Shown here one piece after another: positions 9,972 to 19,917 of a DNA stretch of 42,430 nucleotides. The notes beneath the pieces are model-generated. The model was not told the DNA's origin, did not search any database, and saw nothing but the letters and a program-made list of their open reading frames with translations. The first letter of the stretch is position 1. Each line of letters begins with the position of its first letter. Made by a program: the position numbers and the translations under genes. The stretch spans positions 1 through 42,430 of the forward strand of contig JAHJDH010000024.1 in NCBI GenBank assembly GCA_018812625.1, written 5' to 3'. This DNA is from Microcaldota archaeon (GTDB lineage: Archaea > Micrarchaeota > Micrarchaeia > Anstonellales > Bilamarchaeaceae).

Positions 9972-10949
9972 ATGGATTGCCCTCACATCAAGTCATATCT
10001 ATTGAGTATAGAACAATTGATGCAGGATACCCTCAATGCAGAGGATGAGAGAATCTATGGTCTTCTTGCTCCTTATGTTATGCGTGGTGGAAAGAGAATT
10101 CGTCCAACTTTGGCTCTTCTTGCATGCGGTGCTACTGGCGGCAAATATGAATCAGTTCTTGAGCCTGCAGCAATCATTGAATTATTCCATAACTTTACTT
10201 TAATCCACGACGATATAGAAGATGATTCAGAGTTCAGGCGTGGCAAGCCCACACTCCACATAACCCACGGGCTTCCAATGGCATTGAATTCCGGTGATGC
10301 CCTCTACACACTAATCTGGAAAAAAATTGTTTCCCTGAATCTTGAGCCTGCAAAGCTTCTTGAGCTTCAAAAGCTCTATGCAAATGCCTTCAAGAAAGTT
10401 GTTGATGGCCAGGGAATCGAAATTTCGTGGATACAGTTCGACAAATTCGATGTTTCAGAAGAGGAGTATTTCCAGATGATTGGTGGCAAGACCTCTGCAC
10501 TGATAGGCCTTTCATGCGAACTTGGAGCACTATTTGGAGATGGCACTCACAATTCCAATTTCCGGGAATTTGGAGAAAATATTGGAGCAGCATTTCAGAT
10601 CCATGATGATATTCTGAATGTCACAGGCGATTTTGAGAAATATCAAAAAGAGATTGGGGGAGATATTTCAGAAGGCAAAAGAACTCTGATGGTTGTTCAC
10701 TGTTTGAAACATGCATCTGCTGCTGATAATGAAAAACTTATCTCTATTCTCAAAAGCCATTCTAAAGAAAAAAAAGATATTGACGCAGCAATTGCTCTTC
10801 TCAATAAATATGGTTCTATTGAATATGCAATACAATACTCCATTAAGCTCATCAAAGAATCAAAATTGGCAATTGAAAAGCTTCCGGATTCTGTTGATCG
10901 GCAATCTCTCCTCTCTTTGGCCGATTATGTGATTAGTCGTGAATTATGA
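9972..10949 (+). CDS. Polyprenyl/geranylgeranyl diphosphate synthase
   Basis: Aspartate-rich motifs HDDIEDDSEFRRGKPT and FQIHDDILNVTGD; GGKRIRP. Confidence 0.93.
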   Translation: MDCPHIKSYLLSIEQLMQDTLNAEDERIYGLLAPYVMRGGKRIRPTLALLACGATGGKYESVLEPAAIIELFHNFTLIHDDIEDDSEFRRGKPTLHITHGLPMALNSGDALYTLIWKKIVSLNLEPAKLLELQKLYANAFKKVVDGQGIEISWIQFDKFDVSEEEYFQMIGGKTSALIGLSCELGALFGDGTHNSNFREFGENIGAAFQIHDDILNVTGDFEKYQKEIGGDISEGKRTLMVVHCLKHASAADNEKLISILKSHSKEKKDIDAAIALLNKYGSIEYAIQYSIKLIKESKLAIEKLPDSVDRQSLLSLADYVISREL

Positions 10950-10984
10950 AAAAGTATTTAAATAAGTTTAACTGATTCTATGTG

Positions 10985-13090
10985 ATGAACTCCCATAAAA
11001 CCATTGTTACTCTACTATTATTGATTGGAATAGTGTCTGCATTCAATCCAACAGATTATTTCTATTCTAGTGAATCCGGTATAACAATTTCTTATAGTAA
11101 TTTTACTCTGGATTCTACCAGTTATTCAGTCGTGTCATTTGATGGACAGGAAACATTTTTGCTCAAAGAAGGAGAGCCGGTTTCTGATCAAGCTGAAATC
11201 GAATCCGTTATGTATGATTATTATATTCGGGAATACTATCCATCAGACGAAGATATAGAAGAATTAGAAGATCTTGTTAAAAAATTCAATGACAGCAGAA
11301 ACGATGGTTATGATTGGAAAAACAAAGAGGAATATCTCTGTAGAGATGATGTTCTTTTTGCCAATGGTAAAATTACGGTTTCAGGAAAACCAGTTACTTG
11401 TGTGGATGAAGAAACATGCCAGCAAAATGCAATGCTTTTATATGCTGCATATGGAGAAGGGCTTGGACTTGGTTCTGTAGACCCACTTTATGATGCGATC
11501 TATGCATTTGCACCATCAAGTTTTGCAATGGATCATATTCTGGGCAATTATTCTGATAAGCTGAGCAACCTGGATGAGGATTCACTTCTAGATACAATAT
11601 CCTACATTGAAGGAACGACTGGGGACCTTAAGGATTATTCCGGAGATATAGAATCAACTATCTTTAGAAGTCCAAGAAGAGATGATCAGGATGATAAGGA
11701 TGATTGTTATCTGAAATGCTTTGGTATTTGTCCATCATTTGATCTGGATCAGGATGCAATCGATGAAATAGATGATGCTATCAGTGCCCTTTCTACTAAA
11801 ATCGAACCACTCTCTGGTTATGAGGCAACATCTTCTTCAATTTATACTCAATCAAACTCAAGAATCAACTATTCAACTACTGAATCCGCAGCAGCAGAGT
11901 ACAATTCAAAATACGCCTCTCTAAATTCTTCTGCTGAACTTGCAGTTTCTCTTGGAGATGAGGCAACATTGCATATTCTAAATTCTACCCTTGAGCAGAA
12001 TCTTGATTTACTAAAAGGATTAAAAGTTACTATTCCAAACGACATTGAAGTCCGTGACTTTTCTTCTACTGCAGATGATCTTGACTCCTACGAGGAACTT
12101 ATTGGAAAAGTTCATGATTCTTCAGCTATATTACTTGAGCAATATAACAAAACCCGAAATGCAAAGAACATGTTAAATTCATTGATTCTGGTTCTGGATA
12201 CTAAAGATCTGGATCCTGTTTCTCTTAGCAGCCTGGAGCTTCTCAAGAATCAGACTGATGATATTGATGCACAATTCCATGATGGGATTGCACTAGATGA
12301 TCTTGTTTCGCTTGAAGAAGAATACCAAGAGCTAAATGTTGATGGCCAAATGCTTCTCAAAAAAGAAAGCACTATGCCAGCAACAAAGGTTCTTCTGCTT
12401 TTCAGAGGCTTTGCTAAAAATGTAAATCAAGGCATTGCAAGTGTTGCAGAAGATACAAATGTCCTTTCAAAAGAGGAGATTTCTGAAAACCCATATCTTG
12501 CTCTTGGCGGCTTCTCAACAATACTGTTCCTTTCACTTGGTTCTCTATTGCTACTGGCATTTCTCTACATTTTGGCAACCTCGAGATTCATTATTCCAAA
12601 AACCAATCACATTCTCGCAGCTGCATTTGCATCTGTAATTGTCATTTTGCTTGGATTTAGTGCATTCACATTCCTTTTCCTGAGCAAAACTTCTTCAGAT
12701 GCAACTTTGACTGAGTTCTTATCTGACTTTGAAGAAAAAAATGAAACTGCAATTTTTGTTGATCTTCAGGATACATCTTACTCTGATGCTATTGCAATGA
12801 AATCATGTGCAAGTACTCTTGCAACTACATTTACAGATAAGAACAAGAGTTGGACACTTTATACGGTGGACTCATCGAAATGCATGCTCACAGATTCAAA
12901 TGGTCAAAACAGATCATTAACTCTCAGTGAATGCCAGGATCAGTATGTGGTCGAGCCATCATCATTTGAACTTGGCTATTCAACGTCCAACGAACCTCCA
13001 AAATTCTCGATAATTTATGAAAATAAAGCTAAGATTAGGGCAAACTTGGATTATTATGATTCATGCCCAATAGCTTCTCTCTTCAGTTGA
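10985..13090 (+). CDS. Large membrane-anchored hypothetical protein (~701 aa), exported N-terminus, coiled-coil/helical
   Basis: Signal-like N-terminus, TM segments near C-terminus (FSTILFLSLGSLLLLAFLYIL; ILAAAFASVIVILLGFSAFTFLFL). Confidence 0.75.
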   Translation: MNSHKTIVTLLLLIGIVSAFNPTDYFYSSESGITISYSNFTLDSTSYSVVSFDGQETFLLKEGEPVSDQAEIESVMYDYYIREYYPSDEDIEELEDLVKKFNDSRNDGYDWKNKEEYLCRDDVLFANGKITVSGKPVTCVDEETCQQNAMLLYAAYGEGLGLGSVDPLYDAIYAFAPSSFAMDHILGNYSDKLSNLDEDSLLDTISYIEGTTGDLKDYSGDIESTIFRSPRRDDQDDKDDCYLKCFGICPSFDLDQDAIDEIDDAISALSTKIEPLSGYEATSSSIYTQSNSRINYSTTESAAAEYNSKYASLNSSAELAVSLGDEATLHILNSTLEQNLDLLKGLKVTIPNDIEVRDFSSTADDLDSYEELIGKVHDSSAILLEQYNKTRNAKNMLNSLILVLDTKDLDPVSLSSLELLKNQTDDIDAQFHDGIALDDLVSLEEEYQELNVDGQMLLKKESTMPATKVLLLFRGFAKNVNQGIASVAEDTNVLSKEEISENPYLALGGFSTILFLSLGSLLLLAFLYILATSRFIIPKTNHILAAAFASVIVILLGFSAFTFLFLSKTSSDATLTEFLSDFEEKNETAIFVDLQDTSYSDAIAMKSCASTLATTFTDKNKSWTLYTVDSSKCMLTDSNGQNRSLTLSECQDQYVVEPSSFELGYSTSNEPPKFSIIYENKAKIRANLDYYDSCPIASLFS

Positions 13091-13095
13091 TTTTC

Positions 13096-13719
13096 ATGGT
13101 AAAAAAGAAAACCAGGAAGAAAAAAACAGTAATGAAGAAAGAGCCAAAAAAGGCTCCTGAATCAACTACTGTCAAAAAAGAAGTAGTCATTGCAAAAGAG
13201 CCTGTTCTTCAAGAACCTCAAGAAACTGTTGTAACAAAAGATGTTTCTGAAAAAGGAAGCGGCCTCAAAACATTTGCACTTGCAATATTGTTTGTTGCAG
13301 TTGTAACTCTTGCGGTTTATGTTCTTTTTATCCAACCGACCGAAGGGTTTGTTCCGGGCTCAGAAGTGGACTCAGCAACATTCCTTCAAATCTTTGATTC
13401 TACTGAAAATATTTATATCGTCATGGATGTTCGTGGAGTTACTGACCCTCAGGTCAAACACAATGTTCTTCAATGCGGGGTTGACTTTGCAGCAAGCAGT
13501 GGTATGGGTCCTAAAAATGCAACTTACTTCTCTATAGGAGAGGAGGGATGCATTACTCCAAAAGGATCTTCAGAAGATGCGTACTGCTTCAATGAACTTA
13601 GACGCGGAGTGGCAATTTACATCCACGAAGGATCAACTACATCCTATCATAGCAACGGGATTCTTGTTGGAGTGGGCTCAAATTATTCACTCGGAACTTG
13701 CGGCATCCACAGGTCGTAG
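13096..13719 (+). CDS. Single-TM hypothetical protein with Lys-rich cytoplasmic tail
   Basis: KKKTRKKK... tail followed by TM LKTFALAILFVAVVTLAVYVLFI; start taken at ATG 13096. Confidence 0.65.
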   Translation: MVKKKTRKKKTVMKKEPKKAPESTTVKKEVVIAKEPVLQEPQETVVTKDVSEKGSGLKTFALAILFVAVVTLAVYVLFIQPTEGFVPGSEVDSATFLQIFDSTENIYIVMDVRGVTDPQVKHNVLQCGVDFAASSGMGPKNATYFSIGEEGCITPKGSSEDAYCFNELRRGVAIYIHEGSTTSYHSNGILVGVGSNYSLGTCGIHRS

Positions 13720-14196
13720 CTTAATGGATGTTTCAAAATTCCTATTTTTTATTACTTCTATTTCAAGATCAGTATGATCAATTCTTGTTTTTTCTCCAAA
13801 TCCGATTGTTTGGAAGTATGTTTGTTTATCTTCCATAAAGAAATCGAACTCTTGCTTTAGTACAATGCCATGGTGGCCAATATCAGCAATACTCACTTCC
13901 ATTGCTCCGTTTTTTTCTGGCATAAATCTCATAATAAATAAAATATCGCCTACATGTATGTCAACGTCACATGTTCTTTTTCCTATGCATCTGTTCAGTT
14001 TTCCAGAAATTACAGTAAGTCTTGTAATGTCCCCATGCTTTTGGGCGTCTGTTCCGCTTTGCAACTGTTCAACAATTGGCAGTTGTGTTGGAAGAGGAGT
14101 AGTCATCTGACCGCATGAACAGAGAAGTAATCCAGAAAGAGCAGCAGCTGCGGCTTTTGGAGCTACGCGATTTCTTAATGTTTTTTTAGAAATCAT
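13687..14196 (-). CDS. Putative lipoprotein, unknown function
   Basis: N-terminal ...AAAAALSGLLLCSCGQ lipobox-like motif; 3' end overlaps the convergent gene. Confidence 0.6.
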   Translation of the reverse strand: MISKKTLRNRVAPKAAAAALSGLLLCSCGQMTTPLPTQLPIVEQLQSGTDAQKHGDITRLTVISGKLNRCIGKRTCDVDIHVGDILFIMRFMPEKNGAMEVSIADIGHHGIVLKQEFDFFMEDKQTYFQTIGFGEKTRIDHTDLEIEVIKNRNFETSIKLRPVDAASSE

Positions 14197-14230
14197 ATAA
14201 ATTAGTGTGTATGTAAATGCTTATAAATGG

Positions 14231-15433
14231 TCATCTTGACTTGTATCTGAGAAATGCCCCAAGGCCTGCAAATCCATTTAGGAATTGAGCGCCCTCAGTA
14301 GTATTTGTTGAAATAATCTCTACTTCTATGTTGTTTGCCCTAGCAAGATCTGCAATTTCCTCAAGAAGAGATTGTTTTTCTCTTAATTTAAGTTCTCCAT
14401 CTCCAGATGGATTTGGAATGGTCTCTGGAACCTGGTCCCGAAATACTTTTCTTGCTTCATTTCCCTTTGAATCAGAATATGTTCCAACGATATGTTCTAC
14501 TCCCTCAGAAATCAAGACTTTATCTGCCTGCTTTGAAATTATTGCATTTCGAACTTGCGATTCACCATAAGTTGCAAGTCCGTCATGAACAACCTGATTA
14601 ATGAATCTGTCAATCAGGATTTTTTCCTTTATAGCTTCCTGCTCCAGGAGAATTGAATCGCACTTTGAAAGAATTTCCCGAACGCCATATTCATCGCTAT
14701 ATCCAACGTCGACAGTTCCAAGTATTTTTAGCTGATAGTTGTAGTATTTTTTCTCAATGAAATAATCCTTTATTGGTCCAGGGCCTCCAATTACTACTCC
14801 TTTGACCTTTCCAAGAAAAGCGCGGTCCATTGCTTCTCCTACTTTTTTATAGTAGTTTTCTTTTTGCTCTTCAACAAGCCTTTCATATCTCCTGGCACTC
14901 TGTCCTCCCTTTCTTACCTTTGCATGCGCAAGAGAATGAACCTTATCATCAATTTCAATATATGTTCCCTTTACTCTGGCGAGTGTGGCATCGCTTCCAT
15001 CAATTGCAACAATCCCATACGAATCAGTCGATTCTAACATGCGCAAAAGCGGCTCGAGGAAAAATTTGCTGTCGCAGCGGTAAGCTCCAATTGACAAAGG
15101 CTGAATTGGATTAACTGAAAAAAGCTCAATATCAATTTTTGCCGGGTTATCTGAAACGTTTCCTGCAAAAACTACAATTCCATCCTCTGGGGTTTTTTTG
15201 TATATCTTGAGATAGTTTAGTAATTTCTCAAGAGCCCCGCTGACGTTTAATTTTGTGGATTTTGACTTGATATTGCTTGCCTGGCCAAGTTCTTCACGGA
15301 GTTTGGTAGTTGTATCATGCAATGGAGAGCCTGCTGCTATGTATACTGAAATCAGTTCAGTTCCGCTTCCCCTATATGCCTCTAGTTTGCGTATCTGTTT
15401 TTTGAATAAATACATCTTTTCAGTTTCTGCCAT
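14231..15433 (-). CDS. prf1: Peptide chain release factor aRF1
   Basis: NIKS (ASNIKSKSTK) and GGQ (VRKGGQSARRYERL) motifs. Confidence 0.97.
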   Translation of the reverse strand: MAETEKMYLFKKQIRKLEAYRGSGTELISVYIAAGSPLHDTTTKLREELGQASNIKSKSTKLNVSGALEKLLNYLKIYKKTPEDGIVVFAGNVSDNPAKIDIELFSVNPIQPLSIGAYRCDSKFFLEPLLRMLESTDSYGIVAIDGSDATLARVKGTYIEIDDKVHSLAHAKVRKGGQSARRYERLVEEQKENYYKKVGEAMDRAFLGKVKGVVIGGPGPIKDYFIEKKYYNYQLKILGTVDVGYSDEYGVREILSKCDSILLEQEAIKEKILIDRFINQVVHDGLATYGESQVRNAIISKQADKVLISEGVEHIVGTYSDSKGNEARKVFRDQVPETIPNPSGDGELKLREKQSLLEEIADLARANNIEVEIISTNTTEGAQFLNGFAGLGAFLRYKSR

Positions 15434-16028
15434 AACTCCAACCTTTACAAAATAATAAAAAAAATTTTTTCTTTATTTCAACTCTTCCATCTTCAATATA
15501 ATATTTCATCTCTATAATTTTTAACTTGCCTTCTTTCTCGAGATCTCGAACTATTTCACTTCTTCTTCGAATTTCCTCACTCGCAACGTTCATGTTGAAA
15601 ACAACCGACTCCTCGATTTTATCTACTCCTCCCTTTTCAACAGCAGGTCTTATCTTCTCAAGAATCGCTGCAATATTTGGTGGACATGGTCCGCCTTGAC
15701 AAGCTGCAGTAACTGCTCCGCATTTCTCATGGCCAAGTATAACTAGTAATGGGGTGTGAAGATGCTCAACTCCATATTCAATTGATCCGAGTGCGAGTGT
15801 GTCAACACAGTGTCCAGCGTTCATGATTACAAAAATATCTCCGACATTCACATCGAATATGAATTCCGGAACTACTCTTGAGTCTGAACATCCGATCACT
15901 GTTGCAAATGGGTGCTGTCCTTCCTTAGTCGCTTCTCTGGCACTACCAACATCTTTTTCAGCCAGTTTGCCGCTCATATATCTCTTATTTCCATCTAACA
16001 ATTTGTTTATTGCACTCTCTGCGTCCAT
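15420..16028 (-). CDS. Beta-class carbonic anhydrase
   Basis: VIGCSDSRVVPE, ALGSIEYGVEHLHTPLLVILGHEKCGAV: C..D.R / H..C zinc site. Confidence 0.93.
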   Translation of the reverse strand: MDAESAINKLLDGNKRYMSGKLAEKDVGSAREATKEGQHPFATVIGCSDSRVVPEFIFDVNVGDIFVIMNAGHCVDTLALGSIEYGVEHLHTPLLVILGHEKCGAVTAACQGGPCPPNIAAILEKIRPAVEKGGVDKIEESVVFNMNVASEEIRRRSEIVRDLEKEGKLKIIEMKYYIEDGRVEIKKKFFLLFCKGWSYGRN

Positions 16029-16106
16029 AATTAATTCACCTATCTAATAATCCTGGAATTAATCTCAGCAGATATGTTTAAAATCCCTATTTACCATAAT
16101 ACTATC

Positions 16107-17219
16107 ATGTCTAGCCACATTAGAACACAAACTGGTAAAACTAGGGATGACGAAACCAAGAAAATATTGCATTTGCCTTTGAGCTCTTCACGTACACTTG
16201 AGCTTAAGGAAAAACACAGGGCAGGTGGACAAGGGGCATTAAATGCAAGAGAATCACGAGAGCTACTGCTAGGTGGAAATGTTGCTCACCAGGAAAAGGT
16301 TGTTGCTTCTGGAACTACTCCAAAAGCAAGATACAACAAGATCGTTGCCAAAGAAGCAGATTATCTGGTTGTTGCTTGTTCTGATGCAAGAAATCAAACA
16401 TTGGATTCTGAAGAAGATGCTGATAAATTAGTCGGACTTCAAATTCGGGTTGCAGGAAATGTTATTCCGAAGAGTGGAGTCTCAAGAGATGAAATCAAAG
16501 AAGCTGCAGAGGGACTTAGGGAAGGCGGGCTTGTTTTGATTACTGCTCATATTAATTGCGGTGCTGTTGCAGAGCATGTAAAATGGGAACATGGTGGATG
16601 CTGCGATACTGGCAGCGGACCTTTGAACAAATTGCTCGAGGCAGTAAAAGGAGAAAATCCAAAAGAAAACGCACTTGCACAGCTTGAGCATCTCAAGACA
16701 ATAGTCGGAGATGACAAATCTGTTGCTGCTGTTCTCTATGATTGGGAAGCTGGAACATATGAAATTCTCACTCCTGAGCCTTCTGAGCTAGTTGAAATTT
16801 TAACTTCTAAATGGGAAATGGCACACAAACGTGCAGATGATGGTACTTTGGGAGAAAGGCTTAGCGCAACTCAAAAACCACACGCAATAGTCATTGGAAG
16901 CAATGATATGCCATTTAGCGTTGATACTGTATTTGATTCAGAGCAGAACGCAATCTTCTCAACAACCGGCTCTAGCGGAGGACTTGACAATTATGATGAG
17001 GCTTCAATACTCTATGCAGTAGAGCACCTTGGAGTGCAGCATATTGCATTTGTTGCGCCAGAAAATGATTCCAATTCCGCAATGTTTGACAAGTGGGAAG
17101 CTGATATCAGATCAATGGGAGCTGTTGCAGAAAAGCTTGATTCTGGTGCATTGAAGATTACAAGATTCGGATACGATCTTTCAAACGGCGCATGCAAAGA
17201 TACACAGATGGCTGCATAG
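16107..17219 (+). CDS. Tandem beta-carbonic-anhydrase-like protein (domain 1 with ligands, domain 2 degenerate)
   Basis: Domain 1: VVACSDARNQ and ITAHINCGAVAEH. Domain 2: VIGSNDMPFSVDTVFD..EASILYAVEHLGVQHIAFVAPEND aligns with the beta-CA core but lacks C/R and HxxC ligands. Confidence 0.75.
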   Translation: MSSHIRTQTGKTRDDETKKILHLPLSSSRTLELKEKHRAGGQGALNARESRELLLGGNVAHQEKVVASGTTPKARYNKIVAKEADYLVVACSDARNQTLDSEEDADKLVGLQIRVAGNVIPKSGVSRDEIKEAAEGLREGGLVLITAHINCGAVAEHVKWEHGGCCDTGSGPLNKLLEAVKGENPKENALAQLEHLKTIVGDDKSVAAVLYDWEAGTYEILTPEPSELVEILTSKWEMAHKRADDGTLGERLSATQKPHAIVIGSNDMPFSVDTVFDSEQNAIFSTTGSSGGLDNYDEASILYAVEHLGVQHIAFVAPENDSNSAMFDKWEADIRSMGAVAEKLDSGALKITRFGYDLSNGACKDTQMAA

Positions 17220-17222
17220 TTG

Positions 17223-18110
17223 CTATTCTAAGATCTCGATGGAATCAACAACTCCATCGCCATCTTCATCATACCCTGCAACTACGTGATTCATTTTTTC
17301 ATCTTTAATGTCTATTTTTTCTTTTACAAGAGCAATAACAGCTGCTCTTGTTCCATGGCTGTTTAGTCCTCCTATCAGAAGAACTTTCTTGTTTTTGTTG
17401 TGTGGATTTTTAATCAGCTCAATAACCCCCACGTTCTCCTCATATTTCTTTCCTGTTATCTCGCTTTTTACAATGAAATTTTTCTCATCAAATTTGATTG
17501 GCAGTTTATCGTTTATGTCATGTACGAATGTATTGACCTTTGGACCGCCCGCGACAATAAGGTTTTTCTCTCTTAGTTCCTTGTTCATCCTAACATCAAG
17601 CGAATAAAGAGGAAAATCAAATGTTGCATGCTGGCCAAGATACATTGCAAGCTCCAGCATTCCATACTCGCTTCCTCTTGCTCTATATTTTCCATGGGGC
17701 TCTGGAGAACCTATGACAATAGAAGCATCAAAAAATCCATCTTTGATAAATGGCTGAATTATCTTTGGAACTGGTTTTGTTGTAATCGAACTTTCTTTCC
17801 ATTTTGTTTTGTTTATCACAATGGCAAGACTTTCTGCTCTGCTTCGGTATCTTTTTGCAATCCCCCCATTTCTCTCCTCATAATCAACAAACTCCAAAAG
17901 ATTTGCTTTCTCAAGAATTTTTATGTGATAATAAATCGTTTGCAAAGGCATTTTCAATTTGCGGGCAAGCTCTGCCGGATATGACGGCTCATTGCAGATC
18001 ATCTTCAAGATCTCAAGTCTATCTCTCGAGAGCGCACTGATAGTATTTGAATCAATGCTCAGACAACCCAGGGATTTTCCATCATCGTTAAACAGTCTCA
18101 TACGAACCAC
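17223..18110 (-). CDS. HTH transcriptional regulator (ArsR-like winged helix) with C-terminal S-layer-like domain
   Basis: LSRDRLEILKMICNEPSYPAELARKLKMPLQTIYYHIKILEKANLL winged helix; C-terminal VLLIGGLNSHGTRAAVIAL typical of archaeal S-layer-like C-termini. Confidence 0.75.
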   Translation of the reverse strand: MVRMRLFNDDGKSLGCLSIDSNTISALSRDRLEILKMICNEPSYPAELARKLKMPLQTIYYHIKILEKANLLEFVDYEERNGGIAKRYRSRAESLAIVINKTKWKESSITTKPVPKIIQPFIKDGFFDASIVIGSPEPHGKYRARGSEYGMLELAMYLGQHATFDFPLYSLDVRMNKELREKNLIVAGGPKVNTFVHDINDKLPIKFDEKNFIVKSEITGKKYEENVGVIELIKNPHNKNKKVLLIGGLNSHGTRAAVIALVKEKIDIKDEKMNHVVAGYDEDGDGVVDSIEILE

Positions 18111-18126
18111 TATGAAAATTTTTGAA

Positions 18127-18151
18127 TACTATTAAAGTTTTTTCAATAGTA
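18127..18151. promoter_or_regulatory. Candidate operator: TACTATT-N11-AATAGTA inverted repeat between divergent HTH regulator and glmS
   Basis: Perfect 7-bp arms directly upstream of a TATA-like gttttaaaaatac in front of glmS. Confidence 0.4.
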
Positions 18152-18194
18152 GTTTTAAAAATACTTTTGGTTTTACCTTTTCTGTGATTAATTT

Positions 18195-19916
18195 ATGTGC
18201 GGAATTATTGGTTATATCGGTTCAAACGTAGCTTCTCAAATTCTTACAGAAGGCCTCAAGAGACTTGAATATCGCGGGTATGATTCTGTTGGAATAGCAG
18301 TACTGGATAACTCCAGTCTTGAAATCCGCAAAGATATCGGAATGGTTGATGAAGTTTCAACTGCTCTTCAATTTACTAATGTTAATGGGCATATTGGTCT
18401 TGGACACACCAGATGGGCAACTCATGGATCTGTTTGTCGTGAAAATTCCCATCCTCATTTTGACTCCAGTAAAAAAATAGTTGCAGCACACAATGGGGTT
18501 ATTGAAAATTTTTCTAAACTCCGAGATGATTTACTGTCAAAAGGACACAAATTTGTATCTGATACTGATTCAGAACTTATCCCGCATCTAATCGAAGAAC
18601 ATGCAAAAGATTCCAATCTTCTAAAGGCATTTATCAAATCTGTTTTGGAGATACAAGGTTCCTATGCAATAGTCGCACTCAGTTCTGCTGATAGTGAGGA
18701 GCGATTATTTTTAGCTAGAAAAAACAGTCCGCTTATTATCGGAGTTGGGCAAGGGGAAATGTTCTGTGCATCTGACATATCTGCAATGCTCAAACATACC
18801 AAGACTTTTGTTCCTCTTGAAGAAGGAGACATTGCAATTCTCACAAAAACAGGATACAAGGTTTATTCAGTTGATGGATCAGAAGTTCAAAGAAAACAGA
18901 TAACAGTTGATTGGAACGAGGATATTGCTCAGAAAGGCGGCTATTCTCATTTCATGCTAAAGGAGATCCATGATCAAAAGCATTTTATCAATGAAAGTCT
19001 TGCAACAGATGTTACAGAAGCAAAAAAACTAATTGGAGAATATGAAAAGATACATGTTCTTGGCTGTGGTACTTCTTATCATGCTGGATTGATACTTGCT
19101 CATCTTCTTCCAGATAAAAATATCCATGCCTTTATTGCAAGCGATTATCCATTTGTAGCAAAACCAGATGAAAAAACATTAATCATAGCAATAAGTCAAA
19201 GCGGTGAAACTGCTGATATTCTGCAGGCACTTCGCTTTGCAAAAAACTCCTCAAAAATCGCAATAACAAATACTGTTGAATCTACAATAACTAGAATTTG
19301 CGATATTACTGTTTATCTTAATTCCGGCCCTGAAATTGGGGTTGCGGCAACCAAGACATTCACGTCTCAGCTTGCAGTAATTTTCAAGCTTGCTCGGGAA
19401 AAGCCTGTTGGTCTATCTGCTATCATCGAGAAAATGATTGAAAAAGAAAATGAAATCAAGGCAATTGCAGCAAAGCTTGCCGGAAGCGAGCACGCGTTTT
19501 TTTTAGCGCGAGGCCTCAATGTTCCAATTGCCAATGAGGGCTCTTTAAAATTCAAGGAAATTACGTATATCCATTCAGAGGCATATCCTGGTGGAGAGCT
19601 TAAGCATGGAACACTGAGCCTTATTACTGACGGAACTCCAATTATCGCTCTTGCTCCAAAAGATGAGACTGTAATAAAACTTCTTGGAAACATCAAAGAA
19701 GCAAAAGCAAGAGGCGGATTGATAATAAGTCTAACTAATGACGATAATGTAAAAGAAGAAAGTGATTTTGTTATCGGTCTTCCAGATATTGAAGTCTCAT
19801 TGTATCCGTTTGCACTAATTGTTCCATTGCAGCTACTTGCCTATCATGTGAGTGTGCTGCGCGGAATAAATCCGGATAGGCCAAGAAACCTGGCAAAGTC
19901 AGTTACTGTGGAGTAG
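18195..19916 (+). CDS. glmS: Glutamine--fructose-6-phosphate aminotransferase (isomerizing)
   Basis: MCGIIGYIG, RLEYRGYDSVGIA, GHTRWATHG, C-terminal SIS domains. Confidence 0.97.
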   Translation: MCGIIGYIGSNVASQILTEGLKRLEYRGYDSVGIAVLDNSSLEIRKDIGMVDEVSTALQFTNVNGHIGLGHTRWATHGSVCRENSHPHFDSSKKIVAAHNGVIENFSKLRDDLLSKGHKFVSDTDSELIPHLIEEHAKDSNLLKAFIKSVLEIQGSYAIVALSSADSEERLFLARKNSPLIIGVGQGEMFCASDISAMLKHTKTFVPLEEGDIAILTKTGYKVYSVDGSEVQRKQITVDWNEDIAQKGGYSHFMLKEIHDQKHFINESLATDVTEAKKLIGEYEKIHVLGCGTSYHAGLILAHLLPDKNIHAFIASDYPFVAKPDEKTLIIAISQSGETADILQALRFAKNSSKIAITNTVESTITRICDITVYLNSGPEIGVAATKTFTSQLAVIFKLAREKPVGLSAIIEKMIEKENEIKAIAAKLAGSEHAFFLARGLNVPIANEGSLKFKEITYIHSEAYPGGELKHGTLSLITDGTPIIALAPKDETVIKLLGNIKEAKARGGLIISLTNDDNVKEESDFVIGLPDIEVSLYPFALIVPLQLLAYHVSVLRGINPDRPRNLAKSVTVE

Positions 19917-19917
19917 C

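Noticed and set aside
15420-15500. Possible frameshift at the A6T8 run near the carbonic anhydrase C-terminus
   Set aside because: One extra base would end the protein at ...KKKIFFIIL just before a plausible aRF1 ribosome-binding site, but the annotated end is also acceptable and the catalytic core is unaffected; reads are needed.
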